A stretch of DNA of 64,000 nt from Prochlorococcus sp. scB243_495D8 (GTDB taxonomy: Bacteria; Cyanobacteriota; Cyanobacteriia; PCC-6307; Cyanobiaceae), in contig JFLT01000187.1 of the NCBI GenBank assembly GCA_000634195.1, positions 268,877-332,876 of the forward strand, in the 5' to 3' direction. A program made the position numbers and the translations under genes. Shown one piece after another: positions 8,264 to 18,739 of this stretch (position 1 is the stretch's first letter; every line of letters starts with the position of its first letter). The notes beneath the pieces are model-generated. The model saw only the letters and a program-made list of their open reading frames with translations. It was not told the origin of the DNA and ran no database searches.

Positions 8264-10246
8264 TTAATCCTTAAAATTATACTTATCAGAAGTCAATAAT
8301 TTCCAGTCTCCTTGTCCATTTAATTCTAAAATATTTTCGTGAAAATCTTTTAAGCTAGGTCTATGTCCAACACTGATTAGAGAAAGTTCTCGTTCCTTTA
8401 GTAAACTATATAATTTTTTTTCAGTGTTAATATCTAAAGCACTTGTTGCTTCATCAAGTACTGCAAATCTTGGAGAATTTAGTAAGAGTCTTGCAAAAGC
8501 CAATCTTTGTTGCTCGCCTAGGGAAAGAATTCGTGGCCAATCTTGTTTGATATCAAGATTAGGATACCGATCCACTAAGGTTTTTAAATTTACTTCATGT
8601 AGTACAGAAGTAAGATGTTCATCACTAAATTTCTTAACTTCTGTCGGATAACATAATTGTTCTCTTAAAGAACCAAGTAACATATATGGTTTTTGAGGTA
8701 TGAATAATAATTCCCCAATTTTTGGTTTTTTAATTACTCCCTGATCGGGTTCCCATAAACCACTAATCATTCTTAGTAAAGATGTTTTTCCGCACCCAGA
8801 TGGTCCTACAACCAAAAGTGATTGATTATTGTCGATACTTAAATTTAAATTTTTAATGATTGTTTTATTTGATCCTGGTGGGCAAAGGTCAGCATTATTA
8901 ATAAGAATTGAGGGGTAGTCTGAAATAACATTTTGATTAGTTGTTGGGTTGGTTTGACTAATTGATTCAACTTTTGATTGGAATCCTTCTAATCTGCCAA
9001 TGCCAGCAGTAAATTTTGCAAGTTCTTCGATTTGGTTAACAATGAAAAATAACGAACCTTCAACCATTCCAAATGCAAAGCTTGCCTGAATAAAGCGTCC
9101 ATAATCAATATCACCTTTAAAGTAAGGGATTGCCATTATTAAATATGGAAAGAAATTTCCAGCATAATTAATGGATCTTCTCATGACGTCTATTATTACT
9201 CTCCATATAATCAGTAAATTAAAGTTTCTCACCACTTCTCCTAAGCGCCTTTCAGTTTCACTACGTTCAGGATTCTCCCCAGAGTAAAAGGCTATTGATT
9301 CAGCATTATCTCTAATATGTACTAAGCCATATCGAAAATCTGCTTCATATCTAAGTTGATCAAAATCAATCTTTACAAGATTTTTTCCAGCAATTAAGAG
9401 GATAGAAGTTGCAAATGCAGCGTAACCAAATAAAGAAAAAGTAAGTGTTGTACTAATACTCCATAAAATAAGAATATTAAGTGAAAATGTTAGTAGGGCA
9501 TCAAAAATACCTAATGTGAAAGAGAGACTTTGGCCGGTAAAAGCTCGTGTATCATCTGTGATTCTTTGATCGGGATTATCTACATCAGTTTGTTCTTCAT
9601 CATTGGGATTTAACTGGTAATAAGCTTTATTAGTCATATAATCTTTGACTAGACTTTTTGAAAGCCATTCTCTCCAAATTATTCCTAACTTATATGTAAA
9701 AAATATTTGGGAAACCCGTATTGGTAGAGCTACAGCGAAACAACAAGCGTAAATCCCCAAAATCCGGTAAAATCCATCTTCTTGTTTTTCTACTAAAGCA
9801 TTTGTTAAATCTCTTGCAATGAATCCAATACCTGCGTTTATTCCGTTTACAGCTAAAAGCATTAATACAATTATCGCAAGGAATAACCAATGTAACCATC
9901 TACGGTTTTTTAATTGACGTCTTAAGCTAAAAAAGCTTCCTGATCCAATTAGAAATAATGCAGAGAAAAGCAATCCCCAACTCCCAGCCCAAATTGAATT
10001 GACAGTACTTACTACACCTCCAAAATACTTTTCAAGAAAAATCGGTTGAAAGTTTTCAAAAAAACTTATTATTCCTGTAAGAACAACAAGTACTACTCCA
10101 CCAACACAAAATAAAAGAGAAATCAAAAGCCAAATGAATTGGAATCCATTACACTGATCTATTGGAAGAAAAAAAGGCTGAGATAGCTTCCTTAATTTTT
10201 GTAATTGGTACAGTATTTTTGATTTATTATTAACTACTTTATTCAT
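8264..10246 (-). CDS. ABC transporter, fused permease and ATPase (ABC-D / SbmA-BacA-like)
   Basis: This 660-residue half-transporter has an N-terminal membrane domain with about six spans (residues 30-390, containing the family EAFRYGLVHIRDNAESIAFY-like region as ADFRYGLVHIRDNAESIAFY) and a C-terminal ATPase. The ATPase shows Walker A (GPSGCGKTS), signature (LSLGEQQRLAFAR), Walker B (FAVLDEATSALD) and an H-loop (SVGHR). The family includes SbmA/BacA, YddA and mycobacterial Rv1819c, which move peptides, long-chain fatty acids or B12. The substrate here is unknown. It would act as a homodimer in the membrane. Confidence 0.9.
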   Translation of the reverse strand: MNKVVNNKSKILYQLQKLRKLSQPFFLPIDQCNGFQFIWLLISLLFCVGGVVLVVLTGIISFFENFQPIFLEKYFGGVVSTVNSIWAGSWGLLFSALFLIGSGSFFSLRRQLKNRRWLHWLFLAIIVLMLLAVNGINAGIGFIARDLTNALVEKQEDGFYRILGIYACCFAVALPIRVSQIFFTYKLGIIWREWLSKSLVKDYMTNKAYYQLNPNDEEQTDVDNPDQRITDDTRAFTGQSLSFTLGIFDALLTFSLNILILWSISTTLTFSLFGYAAFATSILLIAGKNLVKIDFDQLRYEADFRYGLVHIRDNAESIAFYSGENPERSETERRLGEVVRNFNLLIIWRVIIDVMRRSINYAGNFFPYLIMAIPYFKGDIDYGRFIQASFAFGMVEGSLFFIVNQIEELAKFTAGIGRLEGFQSKVESISQTNPTTNQNVISDYPSILINNADLCPPGSNKTIIKNLNLSIDNNQSLLVVGPSGCGKTSLLRMISGLWEPDQGVIKKPKIGELLFIPQKPYMLLGSLREQLCYPTEVKKFSDEHLTSVLHEVNLKTLVDRYPNLDIKQDWPRILSLGEQQRLAFARLLLNSPRFAVLDEATSALDINTEKKLYSLLKERELSLISVGHRPSLKDFHENILELNGQGDWKLLTSDKYNFKD

Positions 10247-10288
10247 TACTCGAATAATGTTATGAAATAAATTATAACTTTTAGCAGT

Positions 10289-10567
10289 CTATTGACCAAA
10301 GCCAATAAATGAAAGTGCCCAGTCAGGTAAATTTAAGTAATTCAATATTGTTGCATCAAATTCATGAACTTTTGGAAAAAATTTATCTAATGCCCACCAT
10401 AGTAGAAAAGGTAAATTAAATAAGATTTGTAATTGCCATTTATAAGTTAAAACGTTCCAAATTTTTACTAACTTAGTTTTAAGTGAATCATCTAGCTCTT
10501 CCCAATTTTTTGAAATTAAATTGAATAAATTTTTAGATTCTGTATTTAAGGACTCTGGAGTATTCAT
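10289..10567 (-). CDS. Unrecognised small protein with one membrane segment
   Basis: I do not recognise this 92-residue protein. The N-terminal half is charged and probably helical. One hydrophobic, tryptophan-rich stretch near residues 44-62 (WQLQILFNLPFLLWWALDKF) could be a membrane anchor, and the C-terminus is again mildly hydrophobic. It lies between the ABC transporter and HIT genes on the same strand with gaps of 42 and 46 bases, so it may share their transcript. Reading-frame length and consistent neighbours support a real gene. Confidence 0.7.
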   Translation of the reverse strand: MNTPESLNTESKNLFNLISKNWEELDDSLKTKLVKIWNVLTYKWQLQILFNLPFLLWWALDKFFPKVHEFDATILNYLNLPDWALSFIGFGQ

Positions 10568-10613
10568 TTTGTTTTTATTTATTTATAACCCATTAATATT
10601 TCTTTCGAGAGTT

Positions 10614-10955
10614 TTAACCTGGAGGCCAATTCATTTTTCTTCCAGATAAAAAATGAATATGCAAATGAAACACTGTTTGTCCAGATTCTGCTCCAGTGTT
10701 AATTACTGTTCTCCAATTAGTTAAATTTTTTGATTTAGCTATTTTGCTACCAACAAAAAGTAAATGCCCCAATAAATTTGCATCTTGCTCAATACACTCT
10801 AATAAACTGACTATTGGCTTTTTAGGAATCACTAAAAAATGTACTGGAGCTTGTGCCTGGATATCATTAAACGCAATACAAAACTTATCTTCATAAAGCT
10901 TATCGCAGGGTATTTCTTCATTAATGATTTTTTGAAATATTGTTGTTTGAGTCAT
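10614..10955 (-). CDS. HIT family nucleotide-binding hydrolase (HinT-like)
   Basis: At 113 residues this has the full size of HinT/PKCI-type proteins, which hydrolyse purine phosphoramidates such as adenylated lysine or AMP-NH2. The start TIFQKIINEEIPCDKLYED is typical, the middle has AQAPVHFLVIPKKPI, and the catalytic histidine triad is QTVFHLHIHFLSG. It is 4 bases downstream of def on the same strand (def ends at 10960 on the minus strand), suggesting an operon def-hit. Confidence 0.92.
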   Translation of the reverse strand: MTQTTIFQKIINEEIPCDKLYEDKFCIAFNDIQAQAPVHFLVIPKKPIVSLLECIEQDANLLGHLLFVGSKIAKSKNLTNWRTVINTGAESGQTVFHLHIHFLSGRKMNWPPG

Positions 10956-10959
10956 TAAA

Positions 10960-11565
10960 TTAATTAATTGAGATAACGTCTTTTTCGTTAAACCCTTCTT
11001 TTAAAAGTTCTTTGTTCAAATCATCTTTTGATGTAACTCTATCTACAAATAATATTCCATTTAAGTGATCCATTTCGTGTTGAATGCACCTTGCTAGAAG
11101 TCCATCTGCTTTCATTTTACGTGGTCGTCCCATTTCATCTCTAAATTTTAATTTTATAGTTGATGGTCTTACTACATTCAAATAGACGCCAGGTATACTC
11201 AAGCAGCCTTCTTCGTATGAATTAAGGGTTGTTCCAAAGTCGGTAATTTCTGGATTGATTAATATTAAAGGTTCTGCTGCTGAATCTTCAAAATTTACGT
11301 CTATTACAAGAAGCTCTTTGTTGATTCCAATTTGAGGTGCAGCAAGTCCAATTCCTTTAGCTGCATACATGCTTTGAAGCATTTCTCTAGTCAGTTTTCT
11401 AATCGACTCGTCAACCTTAGTTATTCTTTTGGAATTTTGTCTTAATACATCATCGCCAAGTTTATAAATTTCTAGAGATGGCTTACCTGGTTGTTCTTTT
11501 GCAATTTTTTCTGTGTTTCCATTTGTTCTTGACTTTTTTGCAAGTTGTGAAAAATGGTTTGCCAC
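10960..11565 (-). CDS. def: Peptide deformylase
   Basis: Removes the formyl group from the N-terminal methionine of new proteins. The 201-residue protein contains all three metal-site motifs in order: GIGLAAPQIG, EGCLSIPG (Cys ligand) and QHEMDHLNG (two His ligands and the catalytic Glu). The N-terminal ~30 residues are a charged extension not part of the core fold. The gene is divergent from the S9 peptidase and precedes the HIT gene by 4 bases. Confidence 0.96.
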   Translation of the reverse strand: MANHFSQLAKKSRTNGNTEKIAKEQPGKPSLEIYKLGDDVLRQNSKRITKVDESIRKLTREMLQSMYAAKGIGLAAPQIGINKELLVIDVNFEDSAAEPLILINPEITDFGTTLNSYEEGCLSIPGVYLNVVRPSTIKLKFRDEMGRPRKMKADGLLARCIQHEMDHLNGILFVDRVTSKDDLNKELLKEGFNEKDVISIN

Positions 11566-11642
11566 GTTAAAAAAGTTTTTAATTAAGAGTTGCGCTATAA
11601 AAATACTAGCACTTTAATTTACTTTCTTTATAGTTTTTTTAA

Positions 11643-13568
11643 ATGAGTAATGATGATAAGCTAAAAGTTAGACAAACTAAATCTAAAAAAAAAGCTTTAA
11701 AGGAATTAACTATTGTTAGGGATATCATTTTTTGGATTGATGTTGTTGGTGAAGGTAAAAATGAGAATGCAATTTTTGCAAGACCATTTAATGACAAAGA
11801 GGCATTTCCTCAGAAATTAACAATTCAAAAATATAATATTAAAAATAATTTTCATGGATATGGTGGTAAATCTTATCAATGTATAGATTATAAAAATAAA
11901 TTTTATTTGGTATGGATAGATCAGATTACCAAAGCAGTTTGGTACCAAATTTTTAAAGAGGTAGCCTCAAATTATAGAAGTCAAAATAAATATCTCGATT
12001 CAGTTCAAGAACCTAGACAACTATCTAAATCAATTGATGGAAATTTCGATTCTTCATTTGTCATTTCTAAAAAAAAATTTTTGTATGGTATTTGTGAAAT
12101 AAATAATAGAGATTATTTATTTTCTTTAAACTTAAAAAAAACTAAACAAGATATTCATCGAATAAAAAAATTTAAAAATTTTGCTGGAGCATTATCTTCT
12201 AATACTTCTGTTAAGTTACTTTCTTGGGTAGAGTGGGATTCTCCATACATGCCTTGGGAGAAAAATGATCTGTTTTTTGCTCAAATAGATTTAGATGGAG
12301 AGATACAAAAAATAAAAAAATTCTCAAATAAGCTTATAAATGCCAATAAAAAAGTTTCTTTTTTTCAACCCTATTGGATAAGTGAAACACTTTTAGTATG
12401 TTCTGAAGATAGTTCAGGATGGTGGAACTTGTTGTTTTTAGATGTCAGCGAAATTGAGAATATTCTTATTAAGAAAAAAGTAGAAAGAAATTTGATTGAA
12501 TATGGAGCAGCACAATGGGTCTCGGGAATAACATTTTTTTCAGGGACTATAAAAAATTTATTTTGTCTCGCAAAAAAACAAAATAATTTCATAATGGAAC
12601 AATATAAGGATCTTGAATTAGTTAGAGAATTCTCTACTCCTTTTTCCTTAATAAGTGATTTCAGTGTTTTTCGAAAAAAAGTTCTTTTAAAAGGTTTTGG
12701 ATTTGATTTTTTGGGAATTGTATTTGAAATTGATTTTGCAGAAAAAGTTTTATCAAATTTTTCTAAACAGTTACATATTGATCATATAAAAGATTGTTCC
12801 AAACCCGAATCATTTTGGTTTAAAGGTTTTGAAGAGCAATCTACTCATTCTTTTCTTTATAAACCGCTTGTTGAAAATTTCAAAAAGCCACCGCTCCTCG
12901 TTAGAGCTCACAGCGGACCAACTTCTTTTTTTGATGGATCATATAATCCTGAAGTTCAATATTGGACGTCAAAGGGATTTTTTGTTGCTGAAGTCAATTA
13001 TGGAGGATCATCAGGATTTGGCAAAGAATATAGAGAGAGGTTGAATTATAAGTGGGGTATTGTTGATTCATATGATTGCAAAGCACTAGCTCTTGAATTA
13101 ACTAAATCAAATTTAGTTGATAGTGAGAAAGTATTAATTTCTGGTAATAGTGCTGGTGGGTTAACTGCCTTGAATTGTTTATTGTATGAATCTATTTTTA
13201 AAGCTGCAATCTGTAAATATCCTGTTATTGATTTGAAGGATATGCACTATAACACTCATAGGTTTGAAAAAAATTATTTAAATTCTTTGGTAGGAAATTA
13301 TGAAAAAAATCATGATGATTATATAAACAGATCACCCATAAATCACATTTACAAAATAAAAAAACCTACTTTATTGTTTCACGGAAAAAAAGATAAGGTT
13401 ATTTCGTATAAGCAAACTTTAAAAATTCAAGAAATTTTGAATAAGAATAATAAATATTCAGAAGTTATTTTTTTTGAAAATGAAGGACATGGTTTTAAAA
13501 ATGTAGAAACTAAAGAAGTAGTTATGAAAAAATCTCATGATTTTTTAAAAAATGCTTTGAATCTTTAA
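11643..13568 (+). CDS. S9 family (prolyl oligopeptidase-type) peptidase
   Basis: The 641-residue protein has a beta-rich N-terminal part, probably a propeller (about residues 30-370), followed by an alpha/beta-hydrolase domain. The catalytic serine is in GNSAGG (about residue 502), the acid is probably in FHGKKDKVIS (about 582) and the histidine in ENEGHGF (about 616). Members cleave short peptides or, less often, esters and acyl amino acids. It is cytoplasmic by sequence, as no signal peptide is seen. The stop overlaps the convergent sufS stop by 4 bases. Confidence 0.9.
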   Translation: MSNDDKLKVRQTKSKKKALKELTIVRDIIFWIDVVGEGKNENAIFARPFNDKEAFPQKLTIQKYNIKNNFHGYGGKSYQCIDYKNKFYLVWIDQITKAVWYQIFKEVASNYRSQNKYLDSVQEPRQLSKSIDGNFDSSFVISKKKFLYGICEINNRDYLFSLNLKKTKQDIHRIKKFKNFAGALSSNTSVKLLSWVEWDSPYMPWEKNDLFFAQIDLDGEIQKIKKFSNKLINANKKVSFFQPYWISETLLVCSEDSSGWWNLLFLDVSEIENILIKKKVERNLIEYGAAQWVSGITFFSGTIKNLFCLAKKQNNFIMEQYKDLELVREFSTPFSLISDFSVFRKKVLLKGFGFDFLGIVFEIDFAEKVLSNFSKQLHIDHIKDCSKPESFWFKGFEEQSTHSFLYKPLVENFKKPPLLVRAHSGPTSFFDGSYNPEVQYWTSKGFFVAEVNYGGSSGFGKEYRERLNYKWGIVDSYDCKALALELTKSNLVDSEKVLISGNSAGGLTALNCLLYESIFKAAICKYPVIDLKDMHYNTHRFEKNYLNSLVGNYEKNHDDYINRSPINHIYKIKKPTLLFHGKKDKVISYKQTLKIQEILNKNNKYSEVIFFENEGHGFKNVETKEVVMKKSHDFLKNALNL

Positions 13569-14818
13569 GAATTAATTTTTAGAAAATCAATAGTATCTTT
13601 TAATTTTTCTATAAATATATCAATTTCTTCCTTATTGGTTGTGAAATTCATACTAATTCTTGCTGTAGATTTAATGCCTATATGTCTGTGAAGAGGTTGA
13701 CAGCAATGATGCCCACTTCTTATACAAATTCCTTTTGAATCTAGAATTTCTGCAATATCGTTTGAATGTATATTTTTTACGTAAAAGGTTGCGAGTGACG
13801 CTCTGTCTGGATCTATCTCGGGTGATGGACCTATAATTTTTATATTTTCTATTTGATTTAATTTTTCAAATAAATATTTAGTTATAGCTTTTTCATATTC
13901 ATGAATTTCATCCAATCCAATAGTGTTTATGTAATTTATTGCTTCTGCAAGACCTATTGCTTCTGCAATTGCTGGAGTTCCAGCTTCAAATTTATGAGGT
14001 AGTTCTGCCCAAGTGCTTGTCTCTTCAAAAACATCCTGAATCATTTCCCCACCTCCAAAGAGAGGAGGAATCTTTTCTAGGATTTCTTTTCTTGACCAGA
14101 GGAAACCAATACCTGTAGGACCGCAAAGTTTATGTCCTGATCCCGCTAAGAAATCTATATCAAGATCAATTACATCAAGTTTTTGATGCGCCAAACTTTG
14201 ACATGCGTCTATTAAAACTAAAGCTCCTTTTTGTTTAGCTAATCTAGTTATCTCTTTGATTGGATTACTACAACCCAGAGTATTACTAACATGTACTAGG
14301 CTAACAAGCTTAGTTCTAGCTGTTAGTTTTGATTTAAAGTCGTCTATATCTAATTTTCCATTTTTATCTATGCCTATGAATTTTAATTTGCATTTATTTT
14401 TTGCTGCAACCATTTGCCATGGAACAATATTGCTGTGATGCTCCATTATTGATAAGAGAATTTCATCGTTTTCTCTCAATGATGATTCGCCCCATGATCT
14501 AGCTGCTAGATTTATTGCTTCAGTAGCATTTCTTGTGAAAATAATTTCTTTTGTTGAATTTGCTTTTATATATTTGCTTATTAAATATCTCGCATTTTCA
14601 AATTCTTCTGTTGCTTTTGCACTCAATTGATGTGCACCTCTGTGTACATTGGCATTAAAGTTTCTATAGTATTCATCAATTTTTTTTAAGACTTGTATTG
14701 GTTTTTGAGTTGTTGCAGCATGGTCTAAATAAATGATTTGCTCATTACTGTTTAATTTCTTCTCTAAAAGAGGAAAGTCTTTCTTAGTTATTTCAGGAAA
14801 ATTTTGAATTGTTTTCAT
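13565..14818 (-). CDS. sufS: Cysteine desulfurase SufS
   Basis: PLP enzyme that takes sulfur from cysteine and passes it to the SufBCD scaffold for Fe-S cluster assembly. 417 residues, group II type: IYLDHAATTQKP at the N-terminus, the PLP-binding lysine in GSGHKLCGPTGIG, and the active-site cysteine in RSGHHCCQP. It is the last gene of sufB-sufC-sufD-sufS; its ATG shares one base with the sufD stop. Cyanobacteria normally lack SufE next to this operon, and none is here. Confidence 0.96.
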   Translation of the reverse strand: MKTIQNFPEITKKDFPLLEKKLNSNEQIIYLDHAATTQKPIQVLKKIDEYYRNFNANVHRGAHQLSAKATEEFENARYLISKYIKANSTKEIIFTRNATEAINLAARSWGESSLRENDEILLSIMEHHSNIVPWQMVAAKNKCKLKFIGIDKNGKLDIDDFKSKLTARTKLVSLVHVSNTLGCSNPIKEITRLAKQKGALVLIDACQSLAHQKLDVIDLDIDFLAGSGHKLCGPTGIGFLWSRKEILEKIPPLFGGGEMIQDVFEETSTWAELPHKFEAGTPAIAEAIGLAEAINYINTIGLDEIHEYEKAITKYLFEKLNQIENIKIIGPSPEIDPDRASLATFYVKNIHSNDIAEILDSKGICIRSGHHCCQPLHRHIGIKSTARISMNFTTNKEEIDIFIEKLKDTIDFLKINS

Positions 14819-16035
14819 TAATTTTCATTTAAAAGTTTATCAAGCAAATCCCATCTATCTTTTGAAACGGGAATAAATGAAATTATTTCTTGAAAGTAAG
14901 AACTTAATTGTAGTTTACTTGCTTCTGCTAATGTGATCCCTCTTGTTCTCATATAAAAAAGTTCTTCTTCGTTTAGTTGCGAAATTGTAGCTCCATGCTT
15001 GCATTTGACATCATCAGCAATTATTTCTAGTTGAGGTTTAGTGTCTATTTGTGCGAGATCTGATAAAAGTAAATTTCTGCTTAATTGGGAAGCATCAGTT
15101 TTCTGAGCAATTTTCGGAACTATTATTGAACCTTCAAATATTGCATGTGATTTATCGTCAGCAAGTGATTTGTTAATTTGATCTAAAAATCCATTTGGGC
15201 CATTAAAATCAATTTTTGTATAAGTAGAAATTTGTTCATCATTTTTTGTAATTTGCATACTTTTGATATTGGTTTTAGCGTTTCCTTCAGATTGTTTAAT
15301 ATTAATTTCAAATCTTGCATAATTGAATTTGAAATGTAAAGATCCCAAGTTATATGCACTATTGCTTTTTTGTATTACATTTAGAGAATTTAATAAATTC
15401 GATCCGTTTTTACCGTAAGAAACAACACCATGATTTAGGGAACTATTTTCCTCTAAAAAAAAGAACGTTGATTGAGATAGTGAAGATTTTTGTTTACCAA
15501 GATTTACTTGTAATAATTCAAGATTACAATTTTTTTCTAAAAATATTACTAGCGTTTTTGCGCTTAAAGATTTACTTGATGCATGACTGAAGATTTCAAT
15601 GGGAGGGATTTTTGATCCTTTTATTTTTAATCCCAAGATATTCTTTTTACAACTTAAAGAAAGATTTAAGAGGTTACTCCAATTTTCGTTTTGATCAAAA
15701 TAAGATATCTGTTCTTTGATGTATTTATCTAATTCTTCCTCACTTAATTGCTGTATTGAATAATCTTCCTCTATTAGCTTTGTTTGGCAATTCTCACCAA
15801 TTACTAACCTAATAATACTTTGAGAAGTGTTCGGATAAGGTGTATCAAATTCTAGATCTTTTTCATTGAGGGAAAAGTCTAAAAAGTTTGAAAATTTAGA
15901 TTTATTTGAAAGTCTCCATAGTTCACTTTTAGGATTAGGGAGAGGACTTGATTGTAATTTATGAAGACAGATTTTTTGTATTTCTGTTTGTTCGACAGTT
16001 AATTTATATTTTTTTATTTTTTCAATAATTTCCAT
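14818..16035 (-). CDS. sufD: Fe-S cluster assembly protein SufD
   Basis: A 405-residue SufB/SufD family protein that pairs with SufB in the SufBC2D scaffold. The N-terminal 150 residues are variable and helical (LPNPKSELWRLSNKS). The C-terminal core is the beta-helix of the family, with KCKHGATISQLNEEELFYMRTRGI near residue 340, the best conserved part. It begins 4 bases after sufC and ends overlapping the sufS start, as expected for a tight operon. Confidence 0.93.
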   Translation of the reverse strand: MEIIEKIKKYKLTVEQTEIQKICLHKLQSSPLPNPKSELWRLSNKSKFSNFLDFSLNEKDLEFDTPYPNTSQSIIRLVIGENCQTKLIEEDYSIQQLSEEELDKYIKEQISYFDQNENWSNLLNLSLSCKKNILGLKIKGSKIPPIEIFSHASSKSLSAKTLVIFLEKNCNLELLQVNLGKQKSSLSQSTFFFLEENSSLNHGVVSYGKNGSNLLNSLNVIQKSNSAYNLGSLHFKFNYARFEINIKQSEGNAKTNIKSMQITKNDEQISTYTKIDFNGPNGFLDQINKSLADDKSHAIFEGSIIVPKIAQKTDASQLSRNLLLSDLAQIDTKPQLEIIADDVKCKHGATISQLNEEELFYMRTRGITLAEASKLQLSSYFQEIISFIPVSKDRWDLLDKLLNEN

Positions 16036-16039
16036 TTAT

Positions 16040-16825
16040 TTAAGTCTCTTTTACAAAGTTATCAGTCCATTCATAACCTTTTTTTTCAAGTTCTAATGCA
16101 AGATCACTCCCGCCAGTTTTTATGATTTGTCCGTCTGCCATAACATGGACAAAATTTGGTTCAATTTCATCAAGTAATCTTTGGTAGTGAGTAATTAATA
16201 TAATTCCAGTTCGTGAATTAGATATTTTTTTAATTCCTGATGCGACTATTCTAAGAGCATCAATATCTAGTCCAGAATCTGTCTCATCTAATATTGCTAT
16301 CTTGGGCTCAAGTAATGCCATTTGTAGGATTTCATTTCTTTTCTTTTCACCTCCGGAAAATCCTTGATTTACACTTCTTGATAGAAATGCTTGATCCATT
16401 TTCACAAGTTCTAACTTTTCTTTAACTAATTCCTCAAAATCAAAAGTATCTAATTCTTCTTGATTAAGAAATTTTCTTCTAGCATTCGTTGAAACTCTAA
16501 GAAACTCAAGATTACTAACTCCGGGAATTTCTATTGGATATTGAAAACCAAGGAAAATTCCTGATTGAGCTCTTTCTTCAGGTTCTAAAGAGTTGATATT
16601 TTGTCCTAAAAATTTTAGGTCGCCATTAGTAATATTATAAGAGGGATGTCCTGCAATAATTTTCGAAAGTGTACTTTTGCCACATCCATTTCTTCCCATG
16701 ATGGCATGGATTTCTCCTGGATAAACAGTAAGTGAAACTCCCTTTAAAATTGGAAGATTATCAGTAGATGCAAAGAGATTTTCAACCTGTAATATTGGAT
16801 CTGATTCTTTCATTTTACTTTGCAT
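16040..16825 (-). CDS. sufC: Fe-S cluster assembly ATPase SufC
   Basis: ABC-type ATPase that drives conformational change of the SufBCD complex. 261 residues with Walker A (GRNGCGKST), signature ([11 protein letters not shown], the typical SufC variant) and Walker B ([12 protein letters not shown]), plus the H-loop [10 protein letters not shown]. There is no membrane domain, as usual. It is known as ycf16 in plastids. An in-frame ATG at 16813 is an alternative start. Confidence 0.96.
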   Translation of the reverse strand: MQSKMKESDPILQVENLFASTDNLPILKGVSLTVYPGEIHAIMGRNGCGKSTLSKIIAGHPSYNITNGDLKFLGQNINSLEPEERAQSGIFLGFQYPIEIPGVSNLEFLRVSTNARRKFLNQEELDTFDFEELVKEKLELVKMDQAFLSRSVNQGFSGGEKKRNEILQMALLEPKIAILDETDSGLDIDALRIVASGIKKISNSRTGIILITHYQRLLDEIEPNFVHVMADGQIIKTGGSDLALELEKKGYEWTDNFVKET

Positions 16826-16846
16826 TTCAGTTTAGAAATTAATTAA

Positions 16847-18289
16847 TTAACCTACTGATCCCTCGAGTTTAAGTGCCAGTAACTTATCAGCTTCAGCAGC
16901 AAATTCCATAGGCAATTGATTGAATACATCTCTGCAGAAGCCACTGACCATCATTGATACAGCCTCCTCAAATTCTATACCTCTGCTTTGAAGATAAAAA
17001 AGTTGATCTTCAGAGATTCTACATGTGCTTGCTTCATGCTCAATTTCAGAATTTGGTTGTTGAGATTTGATATAAGGGAATGTATTTGCAGAAGCTTGAT
17101 CCCCTATTAACATTGAATCACATTGACTGTAATTTCTTGATCCTGCAGCTTTTGTTCCCATTTTGACGAGGCCTCTATAGCTATTGATTGAATTTCCTGC
17201 GCTTATACCTTTACTAACAATAGTTGATTTGGTTTTGGGCCCAATATGTATCATTTTCGTGCCAGTATCAGCTTTCTGAAGATTATTGGTGAGTGCCACT
17301 GAATAAAATTCTCCTACAGATTCTTCACCTAAAAGGAGACAGCTAGGATATTTCCAAGTAATTGCAGACCCTGTTTCAACTTGAGACCAGCTAATTTTAC
17401 TTCTCTTGCCTAAACATTTTCCTCTCTTGGTGACAAAATTAAAAATTCCGCCAACACCTGCTTCATCACCAGCATACCAATTTTGAACTGTTGAGTACTT
17501 TATTGAGGCATCGTCTAGGGCTATAAGTTCCACAACTGCAGCATGTAGGGTATTTGTATCAAACATTGGAGCTGTACAGCCCTCTAGATAACTTACAGAG
17601 CTAGATTCCTCAGCAATGATTAGTGTTCTCTCGAATTGTCCAGAATCTCCACTATTAATCCTGAAGTATGAAGATAAGTCCATAGGACAAGTTACACCTT
17701 TTGGTATATAAACAAAAGAACCATCACTAAAAACAGCAGAATTAAGTGCAGCAAAATAATTATCACTAGCCGGGACAACTGTACCTAAATATTTCTCAAT
17801 CAAATCCGAGTGATTTTTTACTGCTTCACTAATTGAGCAAAATATAACTCCATGTTCAGCAAGTTCCTCTCTAAATGTTGTAGCTATAGAAACACTATCA
17901 AAGACGGCATCTACTGCTACGTTTGTGAGTTTTTTCTGCTCAGTAAGGGGTATTCCCAATTTGTCGAAAGTCTCAAGAAGTTTGGGGTCAACTTCTTCTA
18001 AACTAGAAATTTTTTCTTTTTGTTTGGGAGCAGAATAATAAATAATATCTTGATAATCGATTTTTTTATATCCCAAACCTGCCCAATCAGGTTCTTCCAT
18101 CTTTTGCCATTTTTTAAAAGCTTTTAATCTGAAATCAAGGAGGTATTTTGGCTCTTCTTTTTTCTCTGAAATTAATCTTATAATATCTTCGTTTAATCCC
18201 TTTGCTATTTTTTCAGTTTCAATATCAGTAATGAAACCATATTTGTAAGGCTCCTTTACTACATCTTTAACTAAATTTTCGTTGACCAT
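16847..18289 (-). CDS. sufB: Fe-S cluster assembly protein SufB
   Basis: Core scaffold of the SufBC2D complex (ycf24 in plastids). From ATG 18289 ([19 protein letters not shown]) the product is 480 residues, exactly the usual length; the open frame extends 20 residues further to 18349 but that extension is not typical. Conserved stretches include [43 protein letters not shown] and [21 protein letters not shown]. It is the first gene of the operon, so the promoter should lie between 18290 and 18386, shared with a divergent gene. Confidence 0.97.
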   Translation of the reverse strand: MVNENLVKDVVKEPYKYGFITDIETEKIAKGLNEDIIRLISEKKEEPKYLLDFRLKAFKKWQKMEEPDWAGLGYKKIDYQDIIYYSAPKQKEKISSLEEVDPKLLETFDKLGIPLTEQKKLTNVAVDAVFDSVSIATTFREELAEHGVIFCSISEAVKNHSDLIEKYLGTVVPASDNYFAALNSAVFSDGSFVYIPKGVTCPMDLSSYFRINSGDSGQFERTLIIAEESSSVSYLEGCTAPMFDTNTLHAAVVELIALDDASIKYSTVQNWYAGDEAGVGGIFNFVTKRGKCLGKRSKISWSQVETGSAITWKYPSCLLLGEESVGEFYSVALTNNLQKADTGTKMIHIGPKTKSTIVSKGISAGNSINSYRGLVKMGTKAAGSRNYSQCDSMLIGDQASANTFPYIKSQQPNSEIEHEASTCRISEDQLFYLQSRGIEFEEAVSMMVSGFCRDVFNQLPMEFAAEADKLLALKLEGSVG

Positions 18290-18385
18290 GTTATCCAAAA
18301 ATAACTCATTACAATTAGCTTTATATACTTTAACGAAAGATACCCCCAATATTGAGTTTTTTTCCTTTATTAAGACTAAAAATTA

Positions 18386-18739
18386 ATGTCTAAACATCTT
18401 GATCCCTCTTCTAACCCATTAAACATGGAAACTATTCAAGAAATTGATGATCTTGAGTTGCCAATAATGCAGAAACATCATTTAAGAATACTTGCACATT
18501 GCCTCCAGATTTTAAAAATTATCAATTCAAATGATAGTCTTGAACATCAAAATAAAAATTCTCTGAGAGAATGGTGTGATAATCAATCAAAGAAATTTGA
18601 TGATAAAAAATTTAGTGATCTTTTTTATGAGCAATTAGAAACTACTTCAAAAAAATTAAGTACTTTTTCAAATAAAATTGGTAAAAATATTGAAGATTTG
18701 GAGATAGATGATTTAGTACTACTAGTTGAACAACGCTGA
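18386..18739 (+). CDS. Unrecognised protein divergent from the suf operon
   Basis: This 117-residue acidic, mostly helical protein begins 97 bases from sufB in the opposite direction. Landmarks are IDDLELPIMQKHHLRILAHC and a charged C-terminal half. In Synechocystis the equivalent place holds sufR, a ~215-residue helix-turn-helix repressor with an Fe-S cluster; this protein is too short and I see no helix-turn-helix or cysteine cluster (only two Cys). Its function is unknown. A downstream ATG at 18425 (METIQEIDD) is an alternative start. Confidence 0.75.
   Translation: MSKHLDPSSNPLNMETIQEIDDLELPIMQKHHLRILAHCLQILKIINSNDSLEHQNKNSLREWCDNQSKKFDDKKFSDLFYEQLETTSKKLSTFSNKIGKNIEDLEIDDLVLLVEQR

Noticed and set aside
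18289..18349. N-terminal extension of SufB by 20 residues
   Set aside because: The internal ATG gives the standard 480-residue SufB and leaves room for a promoter.
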